Below, piece after piece: positions 8,702-18,165 of a DNA stretch of 64,000 nt (its first letter is position 1; each line of letters opens with the position of its first letter). The translations under genes and the position numbers were made by a program. The stretch spans positions 54,833 through 118,832 of the forward strand of contig DBEP01000062.1 in NCBI GenBank assembly GCA_002294045.1, given 5' to 3'. Below the pieces are notes generated by a model. The model searched no databases. It was not told where the DNA came from and worked only from the letters and a program-made list of their open reading frames with translations. Source of the DNA: Lachnoclostridium sp. UBA903 (GTDB lineage: Bacteria > Bacillota > Clostridia > Lachnospirales > Lachnospiraceae).

Positions 8702-10544
8702 ATGGCCGCAGGAATGGCGATGCGTCCTCTGGATAATTCGACAGCAAACGAATCCCCTTCGGATATTTTGTTCGTTTCTTATTGGATGAGCTCAAATTTA
8801 TCTCAATATACAGCGTTTCTGTTCCATCCTTACGATAATAGGTAAATAAATCCTTTTCTTTTTGATTCATAAATAGTACATCTCCATAATAAATGACCCT
8901 ATGCTCCTTACGCAAAGCGATCAATTTCTGAAAAAAACGAAGAATAGAGTTCTCATCCTGAAGCTGCGTCTCTACATTGCAATTCTTATAATCCTCATCC
9001 ATCATAATCCACGGCTTCCCGGCAGAAAAGCCTGCATATTGCTGATTGTTCCACTGCATCGGTGTTCTGGCATGGTCTCTTGAACCGGCTAATACCTTTG
9101 CGAATGCCTCTTCTTTTTTCATGGTGTTACATAACTCATCATAAAGATTCAGCGATTCCACATCACGAAGCTCCGAGGTGGACTGAAAGCTTTGATTAAT
9201 CATTCCAAGCTCCTGCCCCTGGTAGATAAATGGCGTGCCTCGCAGTGTAAGCTGTATTACGGCCAAAAGCTTACCCAGGACATTCCGATACTGCAGGTCT
9301 GAATTTATTTTAGAAATCATGCGTGGATTATCGTGGTTTTCATAAAACAGTGACGGCTGACAATGATCCCCGTAATTCTCCATCCAGTTAATCATATAAC
9401 TTTTCAGATAATTAAGGTCATATTGATAATCATCAAAACGTGTATGCCCCGGCGTTTCCAGATGGTCAAAGGAGAATACCATATCCAGCTCTTTACGATA
9501 ATCAGCAGTCAACAGCTTGCTCATTTCCATTCCTATTCCGGGAGTTTCCCCAACCGAAAAAGCATTGTAAGGGATAAACACCTTCTCTTTCATATCATGC
9601 AGATATTCGTGGAGGCGGGGTCCGTAGAAATAATGTTCCACCCCATGATATCCCATAAGCTTGCCGATACTTTCATTCCCATCCGGCAAGCCGCTGCGCT
9701 TAGAGATATAATTAATGACATCCAGGCGAAATCCGTCCACACCCTTTTCCAGCCACCATTTTATCATATCATGAATCTCCTGGCGCAGAGCTTCATTTTC
9801 CCAGTTTAAATCAATCTGCTTCTTTGAGAATAAATGCAGTGCATATTGCCCGCGTTCTTCTACATAGTTCCACGCACTGCCGCTAAAAAATGATGTCCAG
9901 TTGTTAGGCTGATTCTGAAAAATATAATAATCCCCATACTTGGAATCCGGCTCATGGATGGCCTCCTGATACCACATATGTTCATCTGAGGTATGGTTCA
10001 CCACAAGATCCATGATAAGCCTCATGTTACGGTTATGAACCTCAGTTAATAACCGGTCAAAGTCTTCCATTGTTCCAAACTCAGCCATGATTTTATGATA
10101 ATCTCTTATGTCGTATCCATTATCATCATTAGGAGAATCATAAATTGGCGAAAGCCAAATAGCATCGATACCCAGCTCTTTTATGTAATCCAATTTACTT
10201 ATGATACCCTGCAGGTCGCCAATGCCGTCTCCATTGCTATCTTTAAAGCTTCTGGGGTAAATTTGATAAAATACGGCTTCCTTCCACCAAGCTTTTAGAA
10301 TCGTCTCATCATTGCCCTTTGCTGTTTCCTGTTCCGTATTTAAAAGTGTAAGTAATGTATCCACGAAGCCTTCATCCAGCCGGCTTTTAGGCAGCTTCGG
10401 TAAAACCTTCAGCTTTAGGTTGCCTACAATCGGATTGGTAACCGCCTTTTTGCTTATATTCATTTGTAAGAGCACGCGGTCAATAATGTCCCGTCCAATT
10501 GGATTTGCATACACATCTTTGATACGGCTTTTATTTGTCAGCAT
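8673..10544 (-). CDS. GH13 alpha-glucosidase (oligo-1,6-glucosidase type)
   Basis: Intracellular retaining glycosidase for alpha-glucosides such as isomaltose-type sugars. GH13 regions are all present: DLVVNHTS (I), GFRLDVINYIS (II, nucleophile Asp), the acid/base Glu in SVGETPG, and YENHDNPR (IV). The catalytic barrel starts only near residue 86 (WWKEAVFYQIYPRSF); residues 1-85 form an extra helical-looking domain (KSRIKDVYANPIGRDII...) absent from the usual ~555-aa enzymes, giving 623 aa. There is no signal peptide. It is the last gene of the GH1-GH36-symporter-GH13 operon, seven bases after the symporter gene, with ACAGGAG before the ATG. Confidence 0.9.
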   Translation of the reverse strand: MLTNKSRIKDVYANPIGRDIIDRVLLQMNISKKAVTNPIVGNLKLKVLPKLPKSRLDEGFVDTLLTLLNTEQETAKGNDETILKAWWKEAVFYQIYPRSFKDSNGDGIGDLQGIISKLDYIKELGIDAIWLSPIYDSPNDDNGYDIRDYHKIMAEFGTMEDFDRLLTEVHNRNMRLIMDLVVNHTSDEHMWYQEAIHEPDSKYGDYYIFQNQPNNWTSFFSGSAWNYVEERGQYALHLFSKKQIDLNWENEALRQEIHDMIKWWLEKGVDGFRLDVINYISKRSGLPDGNESIGKLMGYHGVEHYFYGPRLHEYLHDMKEKVFIPYNAFSVGETPGIGMEMSKLLTADYRKELDMVFSFDHLETPGHTRFDDYQYDLNYLKSYMINWMENYGDHCQPSLFYENHDNPRMISKINSDLQYRNVLGKLLAVIQLTLRGTPFIYQGQELGMINQSFQSTSELRDVESLNLYDELCNTMKKEEAFAKVLAGSRDHARTPMQWNNQQYAGFSAGKPWIMMDEDYKNCNVETQLQDENSILRFFQKLIALRKEHRVIYYGDVLFMNQKEKDLFTYYRKDGTETLYIEINLSSSNKKRTKYPKGIRLLSNYPEDASPFLRPYEASIWKYN

Positions 10545-10550
10545 GGAATA

Positions 10551-11924
10551 TCACTCCTGTTCTCTGTTTATTTCACCGCGGGCAGCCAATGCCGATATTA
10601 TCTTATCATACATCTGCTTATCAATCTTGAACTTCTTATTATAAATTATGTAACCGATCACAATAATGATAAGAGGTAAAATTAACATTGCCAGCTTCAT
10701 AATCAACAGTCCGGAATCAGTCACATCCTCCGGCGTTGCAGCAGCATTAATACCGGAAACAATCAAGGTCGCACTGACAATCCCATTCGCAATTGCTCCC
10801 CCAATTTTATTTATAAACGGCTGTACGGAGAAGGTGATGCTTTCGTTCCGGCGTCCCAGCTTCCACTGTCCGTACTCTACCGTATCTGTCAGAAACATCA
10901 GCATCAACAGCTGTATGAAGGCCTGGCCGGTAAAGAGAAGGATACCGGCCGCGCCGATAAACAGCATATTCATTGGCGAAAGAAAGAATATTACATACCC
11001 AACTACTACCAATATAGTTGCCAGGGCATATAACGTTTTTCTGCTGTATTTTTTTGAGCACAGGGGAAATACAGATAAGGCTGCCAGCTGTGAGACTCCG
11101 AGAATCGCAGCAAACACCGAGTACATTCCTTCATTTTTAAAAGCATATTTAAAGAAATAGACTCCAAAGGCGGTGGTAGTGCAGTAACCAATCATAAATA
11201 ATGCCATTGATATAGCCGTAAATAATAGCTGATCATTCCGGAATAAAATTCTGAACATTTCCTTTAATGAAGTGGACTCTTGCTTAACATGAATACTTTT
11301 ATCCTCTTTCACTCCAAATACCGTAAACATAAGAAATGCCCATGTAATCAGTACGATTGCGATTACTGTAATCTGCCAGGCTCTTTTATCTCCTCCCAAG
11401 GCGCCCGTAACAGGCAATATGGCAACTACGGTTGTAAATAATCCGATATTTGCACATATTCTGGCAAAGGAACCGGTTTTCTCACGTTCCTTTTGGTCAA
11501 GTGTCAAGGAAGGAAGCATTGACCAATAAGCGATATCATTGGCTCCATAGGTTAAGTCCCAGAGAAGATAGACCAGTACAAATAGTATTATATAGCCTGC
11601 TCCCTTTAGTCCAAAATCATGAAACAATAGAATCGTAAGAATACCGCCAAGAATACCGCCTATCACAATCCATGGTTTAAATTTGCCAAATCGTGAGCGG
11701 GTATTATCTACTAAAAATCCCATGACCGGATCATTTACCGCATCAAATATGCGAAGTATGGTCATTGCTCCCGTCATCCACCACATAGTGGAATCCGGCA
11801 AATCCAAAATATCCGTTAAGAAGAACAGAAGATACATGCTTACAATTGTATAAAGCATATCTCTGCCGATAGTACCAAGGCCAAACATATAGCGGTTATG
11901 ATTTCTTTTTGTTTTTGCTGCCAT
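10551..11924 (-). CDS. GPH-family sugar:cation symporter
   Basis: 457-aa, 12-helix MFS protein of the glycoside-pentoside-hexuronide:cation symporter family (MelB-like). N-terminal RYMFGLGTIGRDMLYTI and DAVNDPVMGFLVDNTRSRFG carry the Asp residues typical of MelB cation binding. The chosen ATG at 11924 follows AGGGGGATAAAT; an upstream in-frame TTG has no ribosome site. Given the neighbouring GH36 alpha-galactosidase, GH1 and GH13 enzymes, it probably imports an alpha-galactoside or mixed glycoside intact for intracellular hydrolysis. Confidence 0.9.
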   Translation of the reverse strand: MAAKTKRNHNRYMFGLGTIGRDMLYTIVSMYLLFFLTDILDLPDSTMWWMTGAMTILRIFDAVNDPVMGFLVDNTRSRFGKFKPWIVIGGILGGILTILLFHDFGLKGAGYIILFVLVYLLWDLTYGANDIAYWSMLPSLTLDQKEREKTGSFARICANIGLFTTVVAILPVTGALGGDKRAWQITVIAIVLITWAFLMFTVFGVKEDKSIHVKQESTSLKEMFRILFRNDQLLFTAISMALFMIGYCTTTAFGVYFFKYAFKNEGMYSVFAAILGVSQLAALSVFPLCSKKYSRKTLYALATILVVVGYVIFFLSPMNMLFIGAAGILLFTGQAFIQLLMLMFLTDTVEYGQWKLGRRNESITFSVQPFINKIGGAIANGIVSATLIVSGINAAATPEDVTDSGLLIMKLAMLILPLIIIVIGYIIYNKKFKIDKQMYDKIISALAARGEINREQE

Positions 11925-11938
11925 ATTTATCCCCCTAT

Positions 11939-12004
11939 CTGCGTGCTTTAGCACGCGTACAAATCAGGGGAGTGAAAGTATTTTTCTTTCACTCTTATCC
12001 CCTT
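11939..12004 (-). promoter_or_regulatory. Intercistronic hairpins before the symporter gene
   Basis: GCGTGC-TTTA-GCACGC (about 11939-11954) and a longer stem around 11967-12003 (GGGGAGTGAAAG ... CTTTCACTC..CCCC) lie between the GH36 and symporter genes. No clear U-run follows on the minus strand, so they more likely stabilise or process the operon mRNA than terminate it. Confidence 0.5.
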
Positions 12005-12032
12005 TTCTATGCATACTTGTTGAATATAAATG

Positions 12033-12122
12033 CTATTTTTGTTGTTCCTTGTCCTTCTCTGTAATATAGCTTATCGGAAGTTGCTCTCCAAACTTACGAT
12101 AAAAGGAGCGTTCTTTGCGACG
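12033..12122 (-). pseudogene. 29-codon coding relic downstream of the GH36 gene
   Basis: Between the alpha-galactosidase stop and the hairpins is a minus-strand open stretch that reads like a protein C-terminus (RRKERSFYRKFGEQLPISY..., then EKDKEQQK and a stop). No start codon or ribosome site is present and a stop codon directly precedes it. It is probably the tail of a deleted gene; the family is not recognised. Confidence 0.35.
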
Positions 12123-12131
12123 TCAATCTGA

Positions 12132-14465
12132 TTATAGAAACGTGTCTTTGGTTTCTATAATATACATATTTGACCCAAAATCACCAAGCATTCGTACGCT
12201 TTCATGATAGCCTGTCCCGATAAACTGCTCGCACAATGGTATTCCTGCCGCAAGTGCCTCTGAAGAGCAGGTATAGGTTTCCACGCAATCCTTCAGACTG
12301 TAATGGCGATTGGCTGCCCGCATAATTGCACCATCAGGATTTAACTCCACAGGCGCAACGTGTTTTATTAATCCTCCAAAACGCTCAATATAAAGCTTTT
12401 GCGATCTTGTACGAATGGTAAACCTTCCTTTTTTCAGGCCAATCACCTTTAGCTTGTCGCTGCTTTCTGCTGCGGTGGCTAAAGTTTGAAAAAAGCCGGT
12501 GAGCGCGGTTTCCTTATCCTCGCTTACCGTTTCCCATATAACTTTATTCGCTTTATAGGATTTCACCCTATAAAATCTGCCATATTGAAAAATCTTCCGA
12601 TACTGCTTATAGAATGCAACTTGCTCTGCAATGTCTTTTCTTTGCTCCGGTGACAGATACTTTAAGTCCAGCTCATACCCCAGGCATCCAAAGCAAGCCG
12701 TATGGAAACGGGTTGCAAGGGGTGTCTCTCGTAAGGTTTGCTGATGGGGCGCCTGTGAAACATGGGCCCCCATGGCGGACAGCGGATAGAAATAGGATAA
12801 ACCTGCCTGAATTTTTAACCGTTCAATGGGATCCGTATCGTCAGAAGCCCAAATCTGCGGGCTGTAGCAAAGCATTCCCAAGTCGAACCGATTGCCGCCG
12901 CTGGAACAGCTCTCCAGCAAAATATGGGGTCTGGGCTCGAATATCCTGGTCAGCACCTCATAGAGACCCAGGATGTAACGGTGATAAAACTCACCTTGGT
13001 TTTTCAAAGCTTCAGAAAATGCTTCCGCAATATGGCGGTTCATATCCCATTTCACATAAGAGATTTTTGCCTCATCCAAAATGCTGCTAACCTGTTCTAC
13101 AATATAATCCCGAACTTCTTTTTTGCAAAGATCCAGCACCAGCTGATTTCTTCCTAAAACCGAATGACGGTTTGGCAGTTTAACAGCATATTCCGGATGG
13201 CTCCTATACAGCTCGCTATCCTCATTCACCATCTCCGGTTCAAACCAAAGGCCAAAATCTAACCCGATGTTTCTTATTTTATCTGCAAAAGCCTTCATTC
13301 CGTCCGGTAATTTCTTAGGGCTCACCCTATAATCTCCAAGCCCCGCCTTATCATGATTGCGGTCGCCGAACCAGCCGTCATCCAGTACAAATAGTTCTAT
13401 CCCCAGTTTTTTTGCATCCCTGGCAAGCCGCAATAGTTTCCCCTCATTAAAATCAAAAAAGTGTGCCTCCCAATTATTAAGCAGAATCGGTCTTTCCTTC
13501 TTCTTATAGTCGCCTCTTACGATATGTTCATTAACGAAATCATGCATATTATGGCTTGTACCATTGAAGCCCTGACTGCTGTAGCTCATCACGCATTCCG
13601 GTGTTTCAAACTTCTCCTTAGGAGATAATATCCATTCAAATAAATGAGGATTGATTCCCATACATACACGGACGTAATCCCGTTCATTTTTTTCTACCAT
13701 ACTGTAATGGTTGCCGCTATAAATCATATTGAAGGCATATACGTTTCCATAGTCTTCATTCGCATCAGCTTCTGCTAATAAAAACGCAGGATTATGACGA
13801 TTACTGCTTGCTCCTGTTGTGGAAGAATTTATCGTAATTCCGTAGGAAACCGGCCGCTTATGCAGGTTCGCTTCTTTAATCCAGCCCCCGTCTAAAGTGT
13901 ACATCTGAAAGCACTCATCCGGTAGATCCATAGTAATACTCATGATACGGCGGATTGTGACAGGAACATTTCCTTCATTCCTTACAACCGCTCTTCTGCT
14001 AATCACATTCGTATGCTTAAATACCGTATAATACAGGTCAATAAAAATCGGATATGTCTTATCCTTTAATATTATGATTAGCGTCTGATCGCCGCCATAG
14101 GCTGCAGGCATGGCCTCCATTGCAGCAGTGCCCTCCAGTACTTCATGGCCTTCATAGATGAAATCGGTAACAAAGCTGCCATCAGGCATTTTAAATTCCG
14201 TTGGACTGTAACGATAATCACCCCTTCCATTGTCCGACCATTCCAAACACATATTATCCAGACTATATACATCATCTTCCCTGCTGTAAAGAACACTGCC
14301 GCCAACCATAATGGACCGTTTTTGAGCCGGAACATTCACTCCATCCTCTTTACTTAACAGGTTTCCATAATAAATATGCTCCAAATGCCCGTACTTTGTT
14401 TTGCCGATAAGGTAGGTTGTATAATCCGTATCTAAACGAAAGCTTGTTTCATCAATTGTAATCAA
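12132..14465 (-). CDS. GH36 alpha-galactosidase
   Basis: 777-aa enzyme (usual ~730) that releases galactose from melibiose, raffinose and related sugars. The N-terminal beta-supersandwich (residues 1-330) leads to the catalytic barrel: ELFVLDDGWFGDRNHDK, GLWFEPEMVNEDS, nucleophile Asp in YVKWDMNRHI, LESCSSGGNRFDLGM, and acid/base Asp in WASDDTDPIER. There is no signal peptide, so it acts in the cytoplasm on sugar brought in by the neighbouring symporter. It lies 55 nt after the GH1 gene in the same operon. Confidence 0.95.
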   Translation of the reverse strand: MITIDETSFRLDTDYTTYLIGKTKYGHLEHIYYGNLLSKEDGVNVPAQKRSIMVGGSVLYSREDDVYSLDNMCLEWSDNGRGDYRYSPTEFKMPDGSFVTDFIYEGHEVLEGTAAMEAMPAAYGGDQTLIIILKDKTYPIFIDLYYTVFKHTNVISRRAVVRNEGNVPVTIRRIMSITMDLPDECFQMYTLDGGWIKEANLHKRPVSYGITINSSTTGASSNRHNPAFLLAEADANEDYGNVYAFNMIYSGNHYSMVEKNERDYVRVCMGINPHLFEWILSPKEKFETPECVMSYSSQGFNGTSHNMHDFVNEHIVRGDYKKKERPILLNNWEAHFFDFNEGKLLRLARDAKKLGIELFVLDDGWFGDRNHDKAGLGDYRVSPKKLPDGMKAFADKIRNIGLDFGLWFEPEMVNEDSELYRSHPEYAVKLPNRHSVLGRNQLVLDLCKKEVRDYIVEQVSSILDEAKISYVKWDMNRHIAEAFSEALKNQGEFYHRYILGLYEVLTRIFEPRPHILLESCSSGGNRFDLGMLCYSPQIWASDDTDPIERLKIQAGLSYFYPLSAMGAHVSQAPHQQTLRETPLATRFHTACFGCLGYELDLKYLSPEQRKDIAEQVAFYKQYRKIFQYGRFYRVKSYKANKVIWETVSEDKETALTGFFQTLATAAESSDKLKVIGLKKGRFTIRTRSQKLYIERFGGLIKHVAPVELNPDGAIMRAANRHYSLKDCVETYTCSSEALAAGIPLCEQFIGTGYHESVRMLGDFGSNMYIIETKDTFL

Positions 14466-14520
14466 AGCACATTCTCCTTTAGTCTTTCTATATTTAATAC
14501 AGTTTTTATTCTAATAAATA

Positions 14521-15804
14521 TTAATCGTGATATTTTAGCGGTTCTACATATTCTCTATAAAGTTCTTCCGATATACCGCTTTCTTCAATCATCCTGGTAT
14601 AAAACCTGCCTGAAGCTTTGATCGTTCTTTCCTGTGTCTCATAATTGACATATACCAGTCCAAAGCGTGCACTTTCTCCTTCCACCCATTCAAAGTTATC
14701 ACAATAACACCAGTGATAGTACCTTGTTATCGGAAGGCTGGACTCGCTTATTACTTTTAAATGTTCGCAGATATATTTTGCTCGAAATGCATCCTGATTA
14801 TCGCAGGTGCCATTCTCAGTAATATAAATCGGTCGTTTTAAAAGCTGATAAATATGATCCGTACAACGAATAAGCCCTTCCGGATAGATCTCCCATCCCA
14901 GATCATTCTTCGGCGCATCCTGCCTGACCCCATCGCCAAACCCCGATACCGTACTCCGTGTATAGTAATTAATTGCAATGAAATCCAGATATTCACCCTG
15001 TGAGATATCTTTTGGTCTTTTTAACGGCCATTTAAAATCACCTGTGGATATGGCCTCGGTTATAGCCCCTTGAAAAACCCAATCCAATAGCCTGGCACAA
15101 ATATGATGCCAGGGATTTCTCGGATTTTGCGGTTCAAAGACACGAACGTGATTGGCAAAGCTCACCTTTGTATCCTGGTATCCCATTGACTCACGCATAC
15201 TATGTATCATCCGGTAGGCTTTAATATGGCAGATTGCCATATTTGACATTACCGAAACCGCTTGCGAAAATGATTTTTCTCCAGGCGGCCACTCCCCAAA
15301 GTAATAGGAATTGGTTGCATATACATTAGGTTCGTTAATTGTTATGTACTCAGCAACAAGACTTCCAAATGCGTTTACAATAAGTTTTACAAAATCGAGG
15401 AAATATCTTATATTCTCTTTCTGTGTGAATGCCCCTTTTCGCTCAAACCACATGGGATTGGTGAAATGATGTATCGTAAGCAGAACCGTAATTCCTTGTT
15501 CCTTTAAATATTGCAGCTCCTCTCTATAATGTGCAATTACCGCCTCATCTACTTCTCCTTCCTTCGGACATATTCTCGCCCACTCAATTCCCATCCGATA
15601 ATGCTTAATCTTCATCAAAGCCATAAGATCCGCATCTTCTTTCCACAGGTGATAATGATCCGTTGCACGGGCCGGACTGGAATGATCTTTGATATTCCCT
15701 CTTGTATACCAGTCATTCCAGTTATGCTCACACTTACCTCCTTCAATCTGAGTTGCTGCTGATGCAACCCCTAATGATAATTGATTTTTGAATTTAATTT
15801 CCAT
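14521..15804 (-). CDS. GH1 glycosidase (beta-glucosidase family)
   Basis: First gene of the glycoside operon. GH1 signatures: N-terminal SLGVASAATQIEGG, acid/base Glu in TINEPNVYA (about residue 164) and nucleophile Glu in IYITENGTCD (about 341). At 427 aa it is somewhat shorter than most GH1 enzymes (450-480). The ATG at 15804 has GGAGGAGG six bases before it; an ATG 12 nt upstream overlaps this site and is rejected. Beta-glucosidase and phospho-beta-glycosidase cannot be separated with confidence; the symporter context favours non-phosphorylated substrates. Confidence 0.88.
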   Translation of the reverse strand: MEIKFKNQLSLGVASAATQIEGGKCEHNWNDWYTRGNIKDHSSPARATDHYHLWKEDADLMALMKIKHYRMGIEWARICPKEGEVDEAVIAHYREELQYLKEQGITVLLTIHHFTNPMWFERKGAFTQKENIRYFLDFVKLIVNAFGSLVAEYITINEPNVYATNSYYFGEWPPGEKSFSQAVSVMSNMAICHIKAYRMIHSMRESMGYQDTKVSFANHVRVFEPQNPRNPWHHICARLLDWVFQGAITEAISTGDFKWPLKRPKDISQGEYLDFIAINYYTRSTVSGFGDGVRQDAPKNDLGWEIYPEGLIRCTDHIYQLLKRPIYITENGTCDNQDAFRAKYICEHLKVISESSLPITRYYHWCYCDNFEWVEGESARFGLVYVNYETQERTIKASGRFYTRMIEESGISEELYREYVEPLKYHD

Positions 15805-15966
15805 GTCCTCCTCCATTTTTATATTTTAGATGTACTTTTTTATTAATACTTCTTTCCCTTATATCAATTTAATTAAATTATAGCATACAATGATTCAAAT
15901 GGAAATTTTTATCATCTATTCTGTCTCGTCAACCCCATACAAACATAACCTCTATACAAAAATATA
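15805..15966 (-). promoter_or_regulatory. Probable glycoside operon promoter region
   Basis: On the minus strand TATAAT (about 15888-15883) sits in GCTATAATTTAATTAAATT, which also forms a palindrome (AATTTAATTAAATT) that could be an operator. The -35 match (TTTCCA) is poor, suggesting activation or repression by a regulator not encoded next door. Confidence 0.4.
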
Positions 15967-15999
15967 CCCTCGATATGTTCCATAAGCACATATCGAGGG
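15967..15999 (-). terminator. Hairpin, probable terminator
   Basis: A perfect 12-bp stem (CCCTCGATATGT / ACATATCGAGGG) with a 9-nt loop. On the minus strand it is followed by TATATTTTTG, so it can end transcription from the methyltransferase pseudogene before the glycoside operon promoter. Confidence 0.65.
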
Positions 16000-16139
16000 A
16001 TAAAGTTTCATACAAAAATCTTTACTAAAAAAGATGGCGGTAAATTTATATGCCTTGTAGAATTGTAAACGTGCAAAACATTAATGACCGATATGTGATA
16101 AATCCAAATTTTATCGTTCTGAGTATTATACTAATATCA

Positions 16140-16855
16140 TCAAGTATTTCTCATAATAATATGATGGAAAAAGGATATTTCTCTTAAAGGTGGATTTTCT
16201 GATACTTCAAGTTCAATTTTCAGCATGTTTTCTATCCATTTAGGGTCTGATTTGAATCTATTGTCTTGTAAACCGTAAAACGTTCGTATGCCATAACATC
16301 TATCAATCGTCAGTTTACCTCTGGAATATTCTTCAAGTATTCGATTATCATACTCTTTTATAACTCCAAAGCTCTGAGAGTTAATATACTCATTTTTAAG
16401 CAGTGCCTCTGTTTCTCCAATATTATACTCAAAAACCGCTTTCTGCATTATTTTACCCATTCTATTATGTTTGACAATTGAAACAAAACCATTTGGTTTA
16501 AGTATCCGGTCAAATTCTTGTAATAATTCAGAGCGATTGTCCATATACTCAATTACATTGTGACAGATTATGCAATCATATTTATTGTTAGGTTCCTTAA
16601 TCAACCATTCAAAACTGCCATTAACTTGTGTATATTGATTATCTATATATCTATTCTTTATCATTTCTTCATTTGGCTTTACAGCTATAACATTGTTATA
16701 CTTTGCCAAATAATTTGCAGTTACACCAAACCCACTTCCAAAATCCAAAATTAACTTATTTTCTAAATAGCCAAGCTGATTCCATATGCATTCATAAAAT
16801 AATTTTCCCCAAGGTTTACTTATGTTATCGTAATAGTTCTTTAATTGCTATCCAT
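16140..16855 (-). pseudogene. Class I SAM methyltransferase with an early frameshift
   Basis: The coding frame from about 16847 to 16140 encodes a complete-looking SAM-dependent methyltransferase: QLKNYYDNISKPWGKLFY at the N-terminus, motif I LDFGSGFG, then NVIEYMDNRSELLQEFDRIL (post-motif region). A proper ATG with GGAGAAAT before it lies at 16855-16853 but is one base out of frame: it reads MDSN then stops at TAA, whereas the coding frame begins just after a TAG. A single base missing around 16846-16850 explains this. The only in-frame start left is a TTG at 16748, inside motif I. Either a true pseudogene or a sequencing error; it is driven by promoter block copy 2. Confidence 0.72.
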
Positions 16856-16900
16856 ATTTCTCCAATCACGTAAATAATATCCACAACAGATTCCGATATA

Positions 16901-16958
16901 ATTATATCAAACTTTCAGTCCGAAATATAGTGCATGTTTATTAGTCCAATACGACCTA
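16901..16958 (-). promoter_or_regulatory. Conserved promoter/operator block, copy 2
   Basis: TATAAT at 16906-16901 within TTTGATATAATTA and the sequence TTTCGGACTGAAAG match copies 1 and 3. The distal inverted-repeat arm is degraded, and peptidoglycan-binding pseudogene sequence begins at that edge. It points to the methyltransferase start at 16855. Confidence 0.55.
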
Positions 16959-17347
16959 TACGGGAGTTACTGGCTACACGCCTGTTACAAAAGATAGCAT
17001 TACCAATGTCAACATTCAGAGCGCTGATAAGGGCACTGCAAATTGAACTCGGTATAGCCTTGACGGTGAATTTGGAAATGGAACCCTTAACGCGTGCCTT
17101 GCACCTATCAGTGAGGTACCCGATGTCAGTACAGCAGTTCCCAGCAATCTAACCTTTATTATTCAAGGGGCGTTTTGGTGCAAGGGATATAGTCCCGGTG
17201 AATTTGACGGAATCTTCGGCCCTGCAACAACAAATGCAGTAAGAGCTTTTCAGGCTGATGCAGGTATAACTCAAGATGGTATCCAAGTGCCCAGGGAAAT
17301 GCATGGTGTGTTTTGTTTACTGGTGCACAAATAAGGCAGGTTTATTA
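16951..17347 (+). pseudogene. Peptidoglycan-binding domain protein, degraded
   Basis: Plus-strand reading gives TYTGVTGYTPVTKDSITNV, an in-frame TGA, then FGNGTLNACLAPISEVP and a recognisable peptidoglycan-binding repeat (YSPGEFDGIFGPATTNAV, FQADAGIT). After that a frameshift is needed to read WYPSAQGNAWCVLFTGAQI before a stop. The 5' part is missing and is replaced by promoter block copy 2. It resembles the C-terminal part of secreted cell-wall hydrolases of Clostridia. Dead gene. Confidence 0.7.
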
Positions 17348-17439
17348 AATGTATCCGGGAACAATTACAACAGATTATCAAAGAAAACCAGGGGGGCCAT
17401 TTTGATTCAAGAGTTCTCCTAAGGAGGACTTTCCTAATA

Positions 17440-17482
17440 AATAAAAAATGCCTCGCAATTAATTTGTAATCAATTGTGAGGC
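17440..17482 (-). terminator. Terminator of the CoA-transferase/thiolase operon
   Basis: Stem GCCTCACAATT / AATTGCGAGGC (one mismatch) followed on the minus strand by ATTTTTTATTTATT, 37 nt after the CtfB-like stop. This is a strong intrinsic terminator for the long minus-strand operon. Confidence 0.85.
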
Positions 17483-17518
17483 AACATTCCTTTTCTGTTT
17501 TCTCCATTTTATGGCGCT

Positions 17519-18163
17519 TTATACTGCCATAGATTTTAAATCATTAGCTATCATCAAGTCTGCATCCGTAGCATTGATAACATCTTGCAGGGTATATGCC
17601 GGGTTAATCTCGGTCAAAACGATTCCATCTTTTGTAATTTGCATAACTCCCATTTCTGTAATTATCATATCTACCTGTCCTTTTGCTGTCAGCGGCAACG
17701 TACATTCTTTTAATATTTTCTTTTCGCCCTTATTGGTATGTATCATAGCTATAATGACCTTATTGGAACCTGTCACAAGATCCATGGCTCCTCCCATACC
17801 CGGAACCATTTTTCCCGGTATGATCCAATTGGCAAGATTACCGTTTTGGTCAACCTGAAGAGCTCCTAAAACCGTAACATCCACATGTCCTCCCCGAATC
17901 ATGGCAAAAGAAAAAGCACTGTCAAAATACATACCTCCCTTTAAAAGGGTAACCGGCTGCCCTCCCGCATTGGTTATATTTTTATTATATTCTTCTTCTC
18001 CGGGCTGAGGGCCAAGCCCGATCATTCCATTTTCAGACTGGAGAAAAATTTCAATATCATCTGGGATATAATTTGCAACCAGTGTAGGAAGTCCGATTCC
18101 CAGATTGACCAGATCACCGTCACGAAGCTCTTTTGCGACCCGTTTCGCAATCAATTCCTTCAT
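17519..18163 (-). CDS. ctfB: 3-oxoacid/acetoacetate CoA-transferase subunit B
   Basis: Beta subunit (214 aa) of a heterotetrameric CoA-transferase that moves CoA between acetate or butyrate and acetoacetate-type acids. The catalytic glutamate is in SENGMIGLG (about residue 46), with the family motif [13 protein letters not shown] later. The start is the ATG at 18163, preceded by GGAGGTGTAAAT and two bases after the CtfA stop; a longer upstream frame is an overlap artefact. Last gene of the minus-strand operon starting at 30122. It could activate an intermediate of the proposed ring-degradation pathway. Confidence 0.92.
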   Translation of the reverse strand: MKELIAKRVAKELRDGDLVNLGIGLPTLVANYIPDDIEIFLQSENGMIGLGPQPGEEEYNKNITNAGGQPVTLLKGGMYFDSAFSFAMIRGGHVDVTVLGALQVDQNGNLANWIIPGKMVPGMGGAMDLVTGSNKVIIAMIHTNKGEKKILKECTLPLTAKGQVDMIITEMGVMQITKDGIVLTEINPAYTLQDVINATDADLMIANDLKSMAV

Positions 18164-18165
18164 AT

